A model generated the notes under the pieces. That model had not been told where the DNA came from, did not search any database, and was given only the letters and a program-made list of their open reading frames with translations. From Longimicrobium sp. (GTDB lineage: Bacteria; Gemmatimonadota; Gemmatimonadetes; Longimicrobiales; Longimicrobiaceae), in NCBI RefSeq assembly GCF_035474595.1, contig NZ_DATIND010000032.1:1-37855 (forward strand): a DNA stretch of 37,855 nt, read 5' to 3'. The translations under genes were made by a program, and so were the position numbers. This document shows, one piece after another, positions 1 to 8,148 of this stretch (positions are counted from its first letter, which is position 1; each line of letters starts with the position of its first letter).

Positions 1-2598
1 CACTCCTGCGCCTTCGACTTCTCGGTCTGGGAGATCTGGGGCGCGCTGCTGTACGGCGGCCGCCTCGTCGTCGTCCCCTTCCTGACGACGCGCTCGCCGG
101 AAGACTTCCATCGCCTCCTCGTCGACGAGGGGGTGACGATGCTGAGCCAGACGCCCAGCGCCTTCCGGCAGCTGGTGCGGGCCGATTTGGAGTCGGGCGT
201 GGACCCGTCCGCGCTGCGGCTGCGCTGCGTGGTCTTCGGCGGGGAGGCGCTGGACCCGCAGTCGCTCGGGCCGTGGATGGAGCGGCACGGCGACGAGCGG
301 CCGCGGCTGGTGAACATGTACGGGATCACGGAGACCACCGTGCACGTCACCTACCGCGTGATCACGCGCGCGGACCTGGAGCGCGGCGGGAGCCCGATCG
401 GGGTGCCGATCCCCGACCTCTCGCTCCACGTGCTGGATTCGCGGATGGAGCCGGTTCCCCCCGGCGTCCCCGGCGAGCTGTTCGTGGGCGGCGCGGGGGT
501 GGCGCGCGGCTACCTGAACCGGCCGGAGCTCACGGCAGGGCGCTTCGTGCGCGACCCGTTCTCGGCCGACCCCGCGGCGCGGCTCTACCGCACGGGGGAC
601 CGCGCCCGCCGGCGCGCGGACGGCGAGCTGGAGTACCTGGGGCGCGCCGACCAGCAGGTGAAGATCCGCGGCTTCCGCATCGAGACCGGCGAGGTCGAGG
701 CCGCGCTGGCGGCCCTGCCGGCGGTGCGCGAGGCGGCCGTCCTCGTGCGCGAGGGGCCCTCCGCCGAGAAGCAGCTCGTGGCCTTCGTGGTCCTTTCCCC
801 CGGAGCGGAGGAGGACCCCGCCGCGATGCGGGCCACGCTTGCCGAGCGGCTTCCCGACTACATGGTCCCGGCCGCCTTCGTCGTCCTCCCCGAGCTCCCC
901 CTCACTCCCAACGGCAAGCTGGATCGGCGCGCGCTCCTGGCGCCCGAGGCCGGCCGGCTCCTCCGCCCGGCGTACGCCTCGCCCGCCTCCGCGCCGGAGC
1001 GCCTGCTGCAGGAGGCGTGGCACGAGGTGCTCGGCGCGGACCGGCCGGGCGTGCTGGAAGACTTCTTCGCCGCGGGCGGCGACTCGATCCGCGCGGTACA
1101 GCTGGTGGCGGTGCTGCGGGAGCGGGGGATGGCGCTCACCGTAAGCGATCTGTACCGGCGGCCCACCATCCGCGGCCTGGCGGAGCTCGCGGGCACGGCG
1201 GACGCCGCGGCCGGGAGCGGAGACGCGGGGAGCGGCGCCGTTCCGCACCACCTGGCGGACCTGCCGGACGAGGAGCGGCGACGCGTGCGGGACCGCTTCG
1301 GCGACCAGATGGAGGACGTGTACCCGGCCACCCGGATGCAGGCGGTGATGCTGGCCGAGTACGCCCGGGACGCCGCCCGCGACGGGGTCTACCACCCCCA
1401 GCAGTGCCACCGCCTCACCGATGCGTCGCTCTCGGTCGATGCGCTCCGCCACGCGATCGGGCAGGTCGTCCGCAGGCACGCCGTCCTGCGGACCGCCTTC
1501 ACCACCGGGAGCGGGGGCGCCCTGCTGCAGGTGGTCCGCAGGAACCCGTCGCTCCGCATCGACTACCGCGACCTGCGCGCGCTCGCCCCCGCGGGGCGGG
1601 ACGCCGCGGTGCGGGACGGGGCGGCCGAAGACCTCGACACGCCCTTCGACCCGTTCAGCGCCACCGACTCGCTCGTCCGCTTCGTGATCTTCCACCGGGA
1701 GGAGGGAGTGGCCGACCTGCTGATCTCGGGCCACCACGCGGTCGAGGACGGGTGGGGGAACATGCACTTCCTCAACACCCTCTTCCAGGCGTACGCCGAC
1801 GCGCGCGACGGCCAGACGGTGTCTTCCGCGCCGGTCGCGAACACCTTCCGCGAGTTCGTCGCGCTCGAGGCGGAGATCCTGGCGTCGGGCGAGGCGGGGG
1901 CGTTCTGGCGCGAGCGCGTGCGGAAGCTTTCTCCCGTACGCCCCGTCCGGCGCCATGACGCGGGCGGATCGCAGCGCGAGTGCCGGGTGAGCCGCGGCGC
2001 CCCGCCGGAGCTGACCGCCGCGCTGCGCGAGGCGGCCTCGCGCGAGGGGGTCGCCCTGAAGGCGCTGTACCTGAGCGCCTTCCTCGACGTGGTGGCGGGG
2101 CTCTCGGGCGGGGACGAGGCCTGCGCCGGCGTGGTGTGGAACGGCAGGTCGGAGCGGCTCTCCAACCCGCTCACCGCGCTGGGCCTGTTCTGGAACCTGC
2201 TCCCGGTGGCGCGGCCGTCCGCGGCCTCCGGCGGGGCGGCGGGCCGCGCCCGGGCCGTGCACGAGGACCTGCTCCAGGCCGACCGCTTCGGGCGCTATCC
2301 GCTGGCCGAGGTCATGGCGGCCAACGGCGGCGAGGAGCCGTTCTTCGCGACCTTCAACTTCCTGCACTTCCGGAACTGGGCGGGGCCCGGCCTGGTGCGC
2401 GGCGCGCGCGTGGAGCCGGTGTACGGGCTGGACCGGCTCCACCTCCCGTTCAACCTGGCGGTCAGCCTGGCGCCGCAGGGCGAGGGCGCACTGCTCCGCG
2501 TGGAGTACGACGACCGCTTCTTCAGCCGGGCCGATGCGGACGCCGCGCTCGACGGCTACCTCTCGCGTCTTGGAGAGCTCTCCCCCCGATCCCACTGA
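1..2598 (+). CDS. Nonribosomal peptide synthetase, 3' part (A-PCP-C), 5' end outside window
   Basis: The reading frame is open from base 1, so the gene is cut by the window edge; 865 residues are visible. Order: C-terminal two thirds of an adenylation domain (about 1-315), carrier domain (about 325-395), condensation domain (about 420-860). Adenylation motifs seen are FDFSVWE, NMYGITE, GELFVGGAGVARGYL, YRTGD, QVKIRGFRIETGE and NGKLDR. The carrier motif FFAAGGDSI has its phosphopantetheine serine at 1084-1086. The condensation motif HHAVEDGWG has its second His at 1735-1737, followed by GLFWNLLPV. Aligned by eye to GrsA, the specificity residues read D-F-W-S-V-G-M-V-H, close to the threonine code; this is inference. 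The protein stops after the condensation domain, with no thioesterase, reductase or epimerase, and no further NRPS gene follows in the window. Release must be in trans, by the terminal C domain, or by a partner module elsewhere. Confidence 0.95.
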   Translation, partial: HSCAFDFSVWEIWGALLYGGRLVVVPFLTTRSPEDFHRLLVDEGVTMLSQTPSAFRQLVRADLESGVDPSALRLRCVVFGGEALDPQSLGPWMERHGDERPRLVNMYGITETTVHVTYRVITRADLERGGSPIGVPIPDLSLHVLDSRMEPVPPGVPGELFVGGAGVARGYLNRPELTAGRFVRDPFSADPAARLYRTGDRARRRADGELEYLGRADQQVKIRGFRIETGEVEAALAALPAVREAAVLVREGPSAEKQLVAFVVLSPGAEEDPAAMRATLAERLPDYMVPAAFVVLPELPLTPNGKLDRRALLAPEAGRLLRPAYASPASAPERLLQEAWHEVLGADRPGVLEDFFAAGGDSIRAVQLVAVLRERGMALTVSDLYRRPTIRGLAELAGTADAAAGSGDAGSGAVPHHLADLPDEERRRVRDRFGDQMEDVYPATRMQAVMLAEYARDAARDGVYHPQQCHRLTDASLSVDALRHAIGQVVRRHAVLRTAFTTGSGGALLQVVRRNPSLRIDYRDLRALAPAGRDAAVRDGAAEDLDTPFDPFSATDSLVRFVIFHREEGVADLLISGHHAVEDGWGNMHFLNTLFQAYADARDGQTVSSAPVANTFREFVALEAEILASGEAGAFWRERVRKLSPVRPVRRHDAGGSQRECRVSRGAPPELTAALREAASREGVALKALYLSAFLDVVAGLSGGDEACAGVVWNGRSERLSNPLTALGLFWNLLPVARPSAASGGAAGRARAVHEDLLQADRFGRYPLAEVMAANGGEEPFFATFNFLHFRNWAGPGLVRGARVEPVYGLDRLHLPFNLAVSLAPQGEGALLRVEYDDRFFSRADADAALDGYLSRLGELSPRSH

Positions 2599-2735
2599 TC
2601 GCGGGGACAAAAGCGCAGTCGCCGGAACGCCGAAACGCTACCGAATCCGGCAATCACCTGTGCATTGGACGCACAGAGAGACGTCATCCTGGTTCCGGTG
2701 GTCGGCCTGAATAGAAAGGTCCGAGCGCAGCCGGT

Positions 2736-2929
2736 CACCGGCGACTGAAGTCGCAGCAACAACCACGGGAAGCCTCGCAAGCTGCGCGAGGCTGATCCGC
2801 GCATTCTGTGGCATCAGCGCTCACGATCAATCTCCTTTCATCCTCCCCGGACGCGCGTAGCGCGGGGAAGACTCAGGATGACGTCGGGTTGATGCAGCGA
2901 GGATGCACGAACTGAATTCCCGAACTCGG
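2736..2929 (+). repeat. 194-bp dispersed element, copy 1 (inverted relative to 7955-8148)
   Basis: It starts at CACCGGCGACTGAAGTCGC, runs through AAGCCTCGCAA, CTCCTTTCATCCTCC and CAGGATGACGTCGGG, and ends near CCCGAACTCGG. The reverse complement of 7955-8148 follows it almost base for base over the same length. Partial copies lie at 7807-7870 and 22473-22621. The left end contains the small palindrome GCGACTGAAGTCGC. No transposase is encoded, so it is a non-autonomous or REP/MITE-like element. Confidence 0.85.
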
Positions 2930-2948
2930 TGATCCTGATAGGCTCATT

Positions 2949-2983
2949 GGCCCCAGGTCGCATCCCCGCGGCCTGGGGCCTTT
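2949..2983 (+). terminator. Rho-independent terminator-like hairpin without an adjacent gene
   Basis: A perfect 9-bp stem, GGCCCCAGG (2949-2957) and CCTGGGGCC (2972-2980), closes a 14-nt loop and is followed by TTTCTT. The T-rich side fits plus-strand transcription. It lies 350 bases after the NRPS stop with a repeat in between, so it may end a read-through transcript or a short RNA. Confidence 0.65.
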
Positions 2984-3339
2984 CTTCCGCTCCGGATTTC
3001 CCGGATCTCCGGCGGAGATTTTCCGATCGCCCGATCTCCTTCTGCTCCTCCGCTGCTCCGCGCGAGACAAGTCGTTTGCGGGCTTCGCCTTGAAACCGCC
3101 ACCGAAGCGCATCCGTAATCGGCGGGGCGGGGACTGGACGCAGCGTTCGGCGTCCCCCCCGTCCGGACCCGCGCGGCCCGTTCCGGGGCGCTTGTCGCCC
3201 CTCCGCGCGCCGGGTATGTTGACGCTTCCCATCACCGTCCCCGATGACGCCTCGTTCCGCGCCTCCCCTTGATCCATCTTCCCGCCCTCTCCGGCCCGTT
3301 CCGCACCCGTCCGGCGCTCCGCGCGGAGCGGCGCGCGCC

Positions 3340-3708
3340 GTGAGCGGGCGCGAGTGGCTGGTCGAGGCGCACGGCTGCCGTCCGGCGGCGCTGGCGGACC
3401 TGGCCACGCTGCGGGCGCTGTTCGCGCGCATGGTCGGCGAGCTGGGGCTGCACCCCGTGGCCGAGCCGCAGTGGCACCAGTTCCCCGGCCCCGGCGGCAT
3501 CACCGGGCTGTGCCTGCTGGCCGAGAGCCACTGGTCGGTGCACACCTTTCCCGAGCACGGCTCGCTCTGCCTGGACCTGTTCTGCTGCGTCCCCCGGCCG
3601 GAGTGGAACTACGAGGCGCGCCTGGGCGAGCTGTTCGGCGCCACCGGGGTGGTGGTGCGCGCGGTGGAGCGTCCGTACGCCGCCGTGCCGGCCGGGAGCG
3701 CCGCGTGA
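3340..3708 (+). CDS. speD: Small prokaryotic-type S-adenosylmethionine decarboxylase proenzyme
   Basis: Pyruvoyl-dependent enzyme that decarboxylates AdoMet to give the aminopropyl donor for polyamine synthesis; cytoplasmic. The signature is LLAESHWSVHTFPEHG followed by LDLFCC. Self-cleavage should occur between Glu and Ser, converting the Ser (codon 3526-3528) to pyruvate. The His of VHT and a Cys of FCC match the catalytic His and Cys of the short bacterial class. Starting at GTG 3340 gives 122 residues, the usual family length, with GGAG at 3325-3328 upstream. An in-frame ATG at 3244 would add 32 low-complexity residues and is less likely. The stop overlaps the next start by 4 bases (GTGA), so the two genes are translationally coupled. 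No ornithine or arginine decarboxylase lies nearby, so the amine acceptor is unknown. Confidence 0.88.
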   Translation: MSGREWLVEAHGCRPAALADLATLRALFARMVGELGLHPVAEPQWHQFPGPGGITGLCLLAESHWSVHTFPEHGSLCLDLFCCVPRPEWNYEARLGELFGATGVVVRAVERPYAAVPAGSAA

Positions 3709-5591
3709 CGCGCGCCACCGCCTCGTGCCCCAGCTGCGGCGCGCCGGTGGAGTTCGTCTCGGCCGCCAGCGTGCAGACCACCTGCCGCTACTGCACCTCG
3801 GTGCTGGTGCGCACCGACCTGGACCTGCGCGCCGTGGGCGTGAAGTCCACCGTGCCGCCTTCCGTCTCGCCCATCCGGCTGGGCACGCGCGGCTCGGACG
3901 GGGGCCGCCGCTTCCAGGTGGTGGGCCGGCTGGTGTACGCGTACGAGCGCGGCCGCTGGAACGAGTGGCACCTGGCGTACGACGACGGCGGCACCGGCTG
4001 GCTCTCCGACGCGCAGGCCGAGTACGCCATCACGGCGCAGGTGCCCTCCGCGCCGGTCCCCACCGCGGACCAGGCGCGCCCGGGGACGAAGGTGACCGTC
4101 GGCGGCGAGCCCTACACGGTGGGCTCGCTCACGCGGGCGCGCTACGCCGGCACCGAGGGCGAGCTGCCGTTCGAGCGGTGGGAGCCCGGGGAGATGAGCT
4201 TCGCCGACCTGCGCGGCGAGGGCGGCCGCTTCGCCACCCTCGACTACAGCGAGAACCCCCCGCTGCTGTTCGCCGGGCGGTGGGTGGCGTTCGACGACCT
4301 GGCGCTCTCGGAGCTGCGCGAGCCCGAGGAGGTGAAGGCCGCGGCGCTGACGGTGGCGTGCCCCAACTGCGGCGGCAGCGTCACCGTGCACGCCGCCGGC
4401 CTCACCGTGAGCGTGGTGTGCGCGCACTGCCGGTCGGTGCTCGACGCGCGGAGCAGCGCCTTCAAGGTGCTGCAGACGTACCACGCGCGGCTGGAGCACA
4501 CGCCGAAGATCCCGCTCGGCACGCCGGGAACGCTGAACGGCCGGGCGTGGGAGGTGATCGGCTTCCAGGTGCGCTCCATCCGCGTGGAGGGGCGAGACTA
4601 TCCGTGGGACGAGTACCTGCTCTTCTCGCCGCGCTACGGCTTCTGCTATCTCACCGAGTACCAGGGGCACTGGAACCGCGGCGAGACCATCCGCGGCGTT
4701 CCCCGCACGGTGACGGCGGGGATGCGGCCGGCGGCCGAGCTGGACGGGCGCGTCTTCCGGCACTTCCAGCGGGCGAAGGCGGAGACGACGTTCGTCCTGG
4801 GCGAGTTCCCGTGGGAGGTGCGGGCGGGCGACCGGGCGAAGGTGAGCGACTTCGTGGCGCCGCCGTACATGCTCTCGTCGGAGGAGACGGAGGGCGAGAC
4901 CACGTGGACGCTCTCGGAGTACGTTCCCGGCGCGGCGGTGTGGAAGGCGTTCGGGATGAAGGGCTCGCCGCCTTCGCCGCGCGGCGTGTACGCCAACGAG
5001 CCCGCGCCGGCCACCGGGGTGCGGGGGAAGTGGGCCGCGGCCCTGGCGATGCTGGCGCTGCTGGTGGCGCTCGCCATGGTGCACTACTCCGCGGGCGGCG
5101 GCACGGTCGGCACCCCGCACCGCTACGGCTTCGACCCGCTCACGCCGCAGGAGCAGCAGGCGCAGGTGATCGGGCCGCTGGTGCTGGGCGGGCGCACCAG
5201 CAACGTGGAGGTCGACGTCGAGGCCGTGCTGAACAACAGCTGGGCGTACTTCGACCTGTCGCTGGCCGACTCGGCCGGGCAGGCCACGCAGTTCGGCAAG
5301 GAAGTGAGCTACTACCAGGGCGTGGAAGACGGCGAGCGGTGGAGCGAGGGCTCGCCGCGCGGAAGCGTGCGCGTTCCCAGCGTGCCGCCGGGACGCTACT
5401 GGCTGCGCGTGGAGCCGCAGGGCGAGCTGCCGTACAGCTACGAGGTGAAGGTGCGCCGCGACGTACCCATGGGGTGGATGTACCTGGTCGCCGCGCTCCT
5501 CCTCCTCCTTCCGCCCGGGCTGGCCACGCTGCGCTCGGGGCTCTTCGAGACGCAGCGCTGGGCCGAGAGCGACTACGCGCCCAACGACTGA
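3705..5591 (+). CDS. Double-DUF4178 zinc-ribbon membrane protein
   Basis: A 628-residue protein starting at GTG 3705 inside the speD stop. An N-terminal zinc ribbon (C8, C11, C27, C30) leads into a first DUF4178 unit (about 60-205). A second zinc ribbon begins at C219 and leads into a second DUF4178 unit (about 255-400). A hydrophobic segment lies at about 442-462, then a roughly 125-residue domain probably on the far side of the membrane, then a second hydrophobic segment at about 590-612 and a short tail. DUF4178 has no established biochemical role, but it is commonly found beside speD, DUF350 and membrane-type spermidine synthase genes, as here. A membrane-associated accessory or scaffold for the polyamine-type module is inference. 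The duplicated ribbon-plus-DUF4178 layout suggests internal duplication. Confidence 0.85.
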   Translation: MTRATASCPSCGAPVEFVSAASVQTTCRYCTSVLVRTDLDLRAVGVKSTVPPSVSPIRLGTRGSDGGRRFQVVGRLVYAYERGRWNEWHLAYDDGGTGWLSDAQAEYAITAQVPSAPVPTADQARPGTKVTVGGEPYTVGSLTRARYAGTEGELPFERWEPGEMSFADLRGEGGRFATLDYSENPPLLFAGRWVAFDDLALSELREPEEVKAAALTVACPNCGGSVTVHAAGLTVSVVCAHCRSVLDARSSAFKVLQTYHARLEHTPKIPLGTPGTLNGRAWEVIGFQVRSIRVEGRDYPWDEYLLFSPRYGFCYLTEYQGHWNRGETIRGVPRTVTAGMRPAAELDGRVFRHFQRAKAETTFVLGEFPWEVRAGDRAKVSDFVAPPYMLSSEETEGETTWTLSEYVPGAAVWKAFGMKGSPPSPRGVYANEPAPATGVRGKWAAALAMLALLVALAMVHYSAGGGTVGTPHRYGFDPLTPQEQQAQVIGPLVLGGRTSNVEVDVEAVLNNSWAYFDLSLADSAGQATQFGKEVSYYQGVEDGERWSEGSPRGSVRVPSVPPGRYWLRVEPQGELPYSYEVKVRRDVPMGWMYLVAALLLLLPPGLATLRSGLFETQRWAESDYAPND

Positions 5592-5633
5592 CGGGCGGGG
5601 ATGGCGGCGGGGCGCGTTGGCACCTCGGTAAGC

Positions 5634-5787
5634 AGTCCCAAGTCCCAAGTCCTAAGTGCCAAGTGACAATTGCAAAGAGTTAGAGATCCGGAGACTCGGG
5701 GCTCAGGACGCAGCACTCAGCACTCAGCACTCAGCACTCAGCACTCAGCACTTAGGACTTAGGACTTAGGACTTAGGACTTAGGACT
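5634..5787. repeat. Heptamer tandem arrays in opposing orientation
   Basis: Five AGTCCCA/AGTCCTA/AGTGCCA-type heptamers occupy 5634-5668. After a 42-base spacer, about five GCACTCA units and six GCACTTA/GGACTTA units occupy 5711-5787. The second array is largely the complement of the first (GGACTTA is the reverse complement of TAAGTCC), so the arms could pair into a long imperfect hairpin. It sits between the DUF4178 gene and the next small gene. Related arrays occur at 25840-25927, 33200-33250 and 34673-34760. Confidence 0.85.
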
Positions 5788-5820
5788 TTCGGCTCGATTC
5801 ACCTCCCACCACGAATTCGC

Positions 5821-6015
5821 ATGCTGCGTGGAGTGCGCGGGTACCTGCTGTACGGGGCCACGGTGCTGTCGCTGCTGGGGTGGGCGGAGTACCGCGGCTG
5901 GTCGCCGTTCGGGCCGCCGCGGCCGGGCGCCGCGGGGCCGCGCTCGGTGCGCGACAACCCCGGCGCGTACCGGCCGCACTACTCCGGCTCGGGGCGCTAC
6001 GTGGGGGGCAAATGA
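5821..6015 (+). CDS. Small single-pass membrane protein of the polyamine-type cluster
   Basis: A 64-residue protein. Residues about 8-24 form one hydrophobic helix. The tail is rich in Gly, Pro and Arg and ends SVRDNPGAYRPHY then GRYVGGK. The conserved-looking tail and its place between DUF4178 and DUF350 genes support a real gene. I recognise no named domain. The ribosome site is weak. The stop is 13 bases before the DUF350 start, so they are probably co-transcribed. A small membrane subunit acting with the DUF350 protein is inference. Confidence 0.7.
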   Translation: MLRGVRGYLLYGATVLSLLGWAEYRGWSPFGPPRPGAAGPRSVRDNPGAYRPHYSGSGRYVGGK

Positions 6016-6028
6016 CAACGGGAGGCGC

Positions 6029-6238
6029 ATGGACGACCTGATGCAGCACCTGGTGGCGGCGCTCGTTTACGCGCTGCTGGGGATCGTGATCTTCGTGGTC
6101 GCGTTCGTGGTCGTGGACCGGCTCACGCCCGGATCGCTGTGGAAGGAGATCATCGACGAGCACAACACGGCGCTGGCGGTGATGATGGGCGCCATCTCCA
6201 TCGGCATCTCCATCATCATCGCGGCGGCCATCTGGTAG
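6029..6238 (+). CDS. DUF350 family small membrane protein
   Basis: A 69-residue protein with two membrane helices (about 8-30 and 46-68) joined by a short polar loop containing WKEIIDEHN. This matches one DUF350 unit; longer family members such as YjfL carry two. GGGAGG ends three bases before the ATG, a rather tight spacing. DUF350 proteins are integral inner-membrane proteins of unknown activity that recur beside polyamine-related genes and stress-linked operons. Its function here is not known. A role in anchoring or transport for the neighbouring SpeE-like enzyme is inference. Confidence 0.85.
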   Translation: MDDLMQHLVAALVYALLGIVIFVVAFVVVDRLTPGSLWKEIIDEHNTALAVMMGAISIGISIIIAAAIW

Positions 6239-6249
6239 AGCCGGCCGAG

Positions 6250-7779
6250 GTGGACGCGGGTCCACGGGGCGGCGGCGGGCGGGGCGTGCAGGTGGCGCTC
6301 TTCCTGACCGTGCTGCTGATCGCCGCCTGCGGGCTGGTGTACGAGCTGGTGGCCGGCGCGCTCAGCAGCTACCTGCTGGGCGACAGCGTCACCCAGTTCT
6401 CCACCGTCATCGGCACCTACCTCTTCGCCATGGGCGTGGGGAGCCACCTGTCGCGCTACGTCACGCGCGGGCTGGCGTGGCGCTTCGTCACCGTGGAGCT
6501 GATGGTGGCGGTGGTGGGCGGCTTCTCGGCCACGGCGCTCTTCCTGGCCTTCGCCTGGACCGACGCCTTCCGCCTGGTGCTGTACGCGCTGGTGATTGTG
6601 ATCGGCGCGCTGGTGGGGCTGGAGATCCCGCTGCTGATGCGCATCCTGCGCAACCGCTACGACTTCAAGGACGTGGTGGCCAACGTCCTGACCTTCGACT
6701 ACCTGGGCGCGCTGGGCGCCTCGCTCCTCTTCCCCATCCTCCTCGTCCCCCGCCTGGGGATGGTGCGCTCGGCGCTGGCGTTCGGGGTGGTGAACGCGCT
6801 GGTGGCGCTGTGGAGCACGCACCTCTTCCGCGACTCGCTTCCCCGCCGCCGCACGCTGCAGGCGCTGTGCGCGGCGGCGCTCGTCGTGCTGGGCACGGGC
6901 GTCTGGGCCGCGGAGAAGATCACGCGCTCGGCCGAGGCCGACATCTACGCCGACCCGGTGGTCTTCTCCCGCGACTCGCGCTACCAGCGCATCGTGCTCA
7001 CCGCCTTCCACGACGACCTGCGGCTCTTCCTGAACGGCCACCTGCAGTTCAGCTCGCGCGACGAGTACCGCTACCACGAGGCGCTGGTGCACCCGGGGCT
7101 CGCCGCGCTTCTGGGCGCGCGCCGCGTGCTGGTCCTGGGCGGCGGCGACGGGCTGGCGGTGCGCGAGATCCTGCGCTACCCCGGAGTCTCGGTCACGCTG
7201 GTGGACCTGGACCCGGAGATGACGCACATCTTCCGCACCAACCGCACGCTGGTGGGGCTGAACCGCGGCTCGCTGAACTCGCCGCGCGTGCGCGTGATCA
7301 ACGCCGACGCGTTCGTGTGGCTGGGGTCGAACCGCGAGATGTTCGACTTCGTGGTGGTCGACTTTCCCGATCCCAGCAACTACGCGGTCGGGAAGCTGTA
7401 CACCACCGCCTTCTACCGCGCGCTGCAGACGCATCTTTCCCGCGACGGGCTGGTGGTGGTCCAGAGCACGTCGCCCATGTTCGCGCGCACCGCGTTCTGG
7501 AGCATCGAGCGCACGCTGCACGCGTCGGGGCTGCGCACCTGGCCCTACCATCTCTACGTGCCGTCGTTCGGCGAGTGGGGGTTCGTGATGGCCGGCCGCG
7601 GCGATTACACGCTTCCCACCGCGCTGCCGTCCGGGCTGCGCTTCCTGACGCTCTCCTCCCTCGCCCCCCTCTTCCAGTTCCCCGCCGACCTGCAGCCGGT
7701 GCCCGCCGAGGCCAACCGGCTCGACGACCAGGCGCTCGTGCGCTACTACGGCGACGAGTGGAAGCAGATCGAGCGGTGA
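6250..7779 (+). CDS. speE: Membrane-domain spermidine synthase (polyamine aminopropyltransferase)
   Basis: Transfers an aminopropyl group from decarboxylated AdoMet to an amine acceptor. About 200 N-terminal residues form roughly seven membrane helices, followed by a soluble spermidine-synthase domain (about 235-505). Motifs seen are LNGHLQFSSRDEYRYHE, the nucleotide-binding VLVLGGGDG (about 293-301), the acidic VDLDPE, and VDFPDP with Asp371 and Asp374, equivalent to the catalytic DxxDP. Start choice is between GTG 6250 (11 bases after the DUF350 stop) and GTG 6286, which begins directly at the first helix; neither has a strong ribosome site. Membrane-fused SpeE proteins are a known subgroup but their acceptors are mostly untested. 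With speD upstream, the pair supplies and uses the donor. Confidence 0.88.
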   Translation: MDAGPRGGGGRGVQVALFLTVLLIAACGLVYELVAGALSSYLLGDSVTQFSTVIGTYLFAMGVGSHLSRYVTRGLAWRFVTVELMVAVVGGFSATALFLAFAWTDAFRLVLYALVIVIGALVGLEIPLLMRILRNRYDFKDVVANVLTFDYLGALGASLLFPILLVPRLGMVRSALAFGVVNALVALWSTHLFRDSLPRRRTLQALCAAALVVLGTGVWAAEKITRSAEADIYADPVVFSRDSRYQRIVLTAFHDDLRLFLNGHLQFSSRDEYRYHEALVHPGLAALLGARRVLVLGGGDGLAVREILRYPGVSVTLVDLDPEMTHIFRTNRTLVGLNRGSLNSPRVRVINADAFVWLGSNREMFDFVVVDFPDPSNYAVGKLYTTAFYRALQTHLSRDGLVVVQSTSPMFARTAFWSIERTLHASGLRTWPYHLYVPSFGEWGFVMAGRGDYTLPTALPSGLRFLTLSSLAPLFQFPADLQPVPAEANRLDDQALVRYYGDEWKQIER

Positions 7780-7806
7780 TGCTTCCGGCTCGATCCGTTC
7801 CCCCCG

Positions 7807-7870
7807 CACCGGCGGCTGAAGCCGCAGCAACAACGACGGGAAGCCTCGCAAACCGCGCGAGGCTGGATCG
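7807..7870 (+). repeat. 194-bp element family, partial copy
   Basis: Begins CACCGGCGGCTGAAGCCGC and runs through the AAGCCTCGCAA core to GAGGCTGGATC. It corresponds to the first third of the copy at 2736-2929, in the same orientation. The terminal palindrome has compensating changes (GACTGAAGTC becomes GGCTGAAGCC), which suggests the hairpin is maintained. Confidence 0.75.
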
Positions 7871-7954
7871 GTGCGGGGACTTGCTCCGTCTCGATGCCCC
7901 GGCCTTCTCGCATCGCTCTCTCGTCCACGCGGCGGGGTTCGAATTCCGATTCTA

Positions 7955-8148
7955 CCGAATCCGGGAATTCAGTTCGTGCATCCTCGCCGCATCGACCCGA
8001 AGTCATCCTGAGTCGTCCCCGCGCTGCGCGCGTCCGGGGAGGATGAAAGGAGATCGAACGTGAGCGCCGATGCCGCGGAGTGCGCGGATCAGCCTCGCGC
8101 AGTTTGCGAGGCTTCCCGTAGTTGTTGCTGCGACTTCAGTCGCCGGTG
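7955..8148 (-). repeat. 194-bp dispersed element, copy 2 (inverted)
   Basis: The reverse complement of this stretch matches 2736-2929 over its whole 194 bases with few differences, including both ends. It lies between the spermidine synthase and the FAD gene. Together the two copies bracket the speD-to-speE genes in inverted orientation. Confidence 0.85.

Larger units (their letters stand above)
2599..3339. other. Gene-free region with dispersed repeats and a terminator-like hairpin
   Basis: No convincing coding sequence. It contains a repeat fragment ending in a GACGTCATCCTG core near 2680-2695, the full 194-bp element at 2736-2929, and a strong hairpin with T-rich tail at 2949-2983. The rest (2984-3339) holds only short frames without support and leads into the speD start. 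Confidence 0.7.

Noticed and set aside
3244-3339. ATG 3244 as the speD start
   Set aside because: It adds 32 Pro/Arg/Ala-rich residues not expected in the short SpeD class; GTG 3340 has a ribosome site and gives normal length.
5634-5787. Possible CRISPR array
   Set aside because: Units are 7 bases with no spacers, and no cas gene is in the window.
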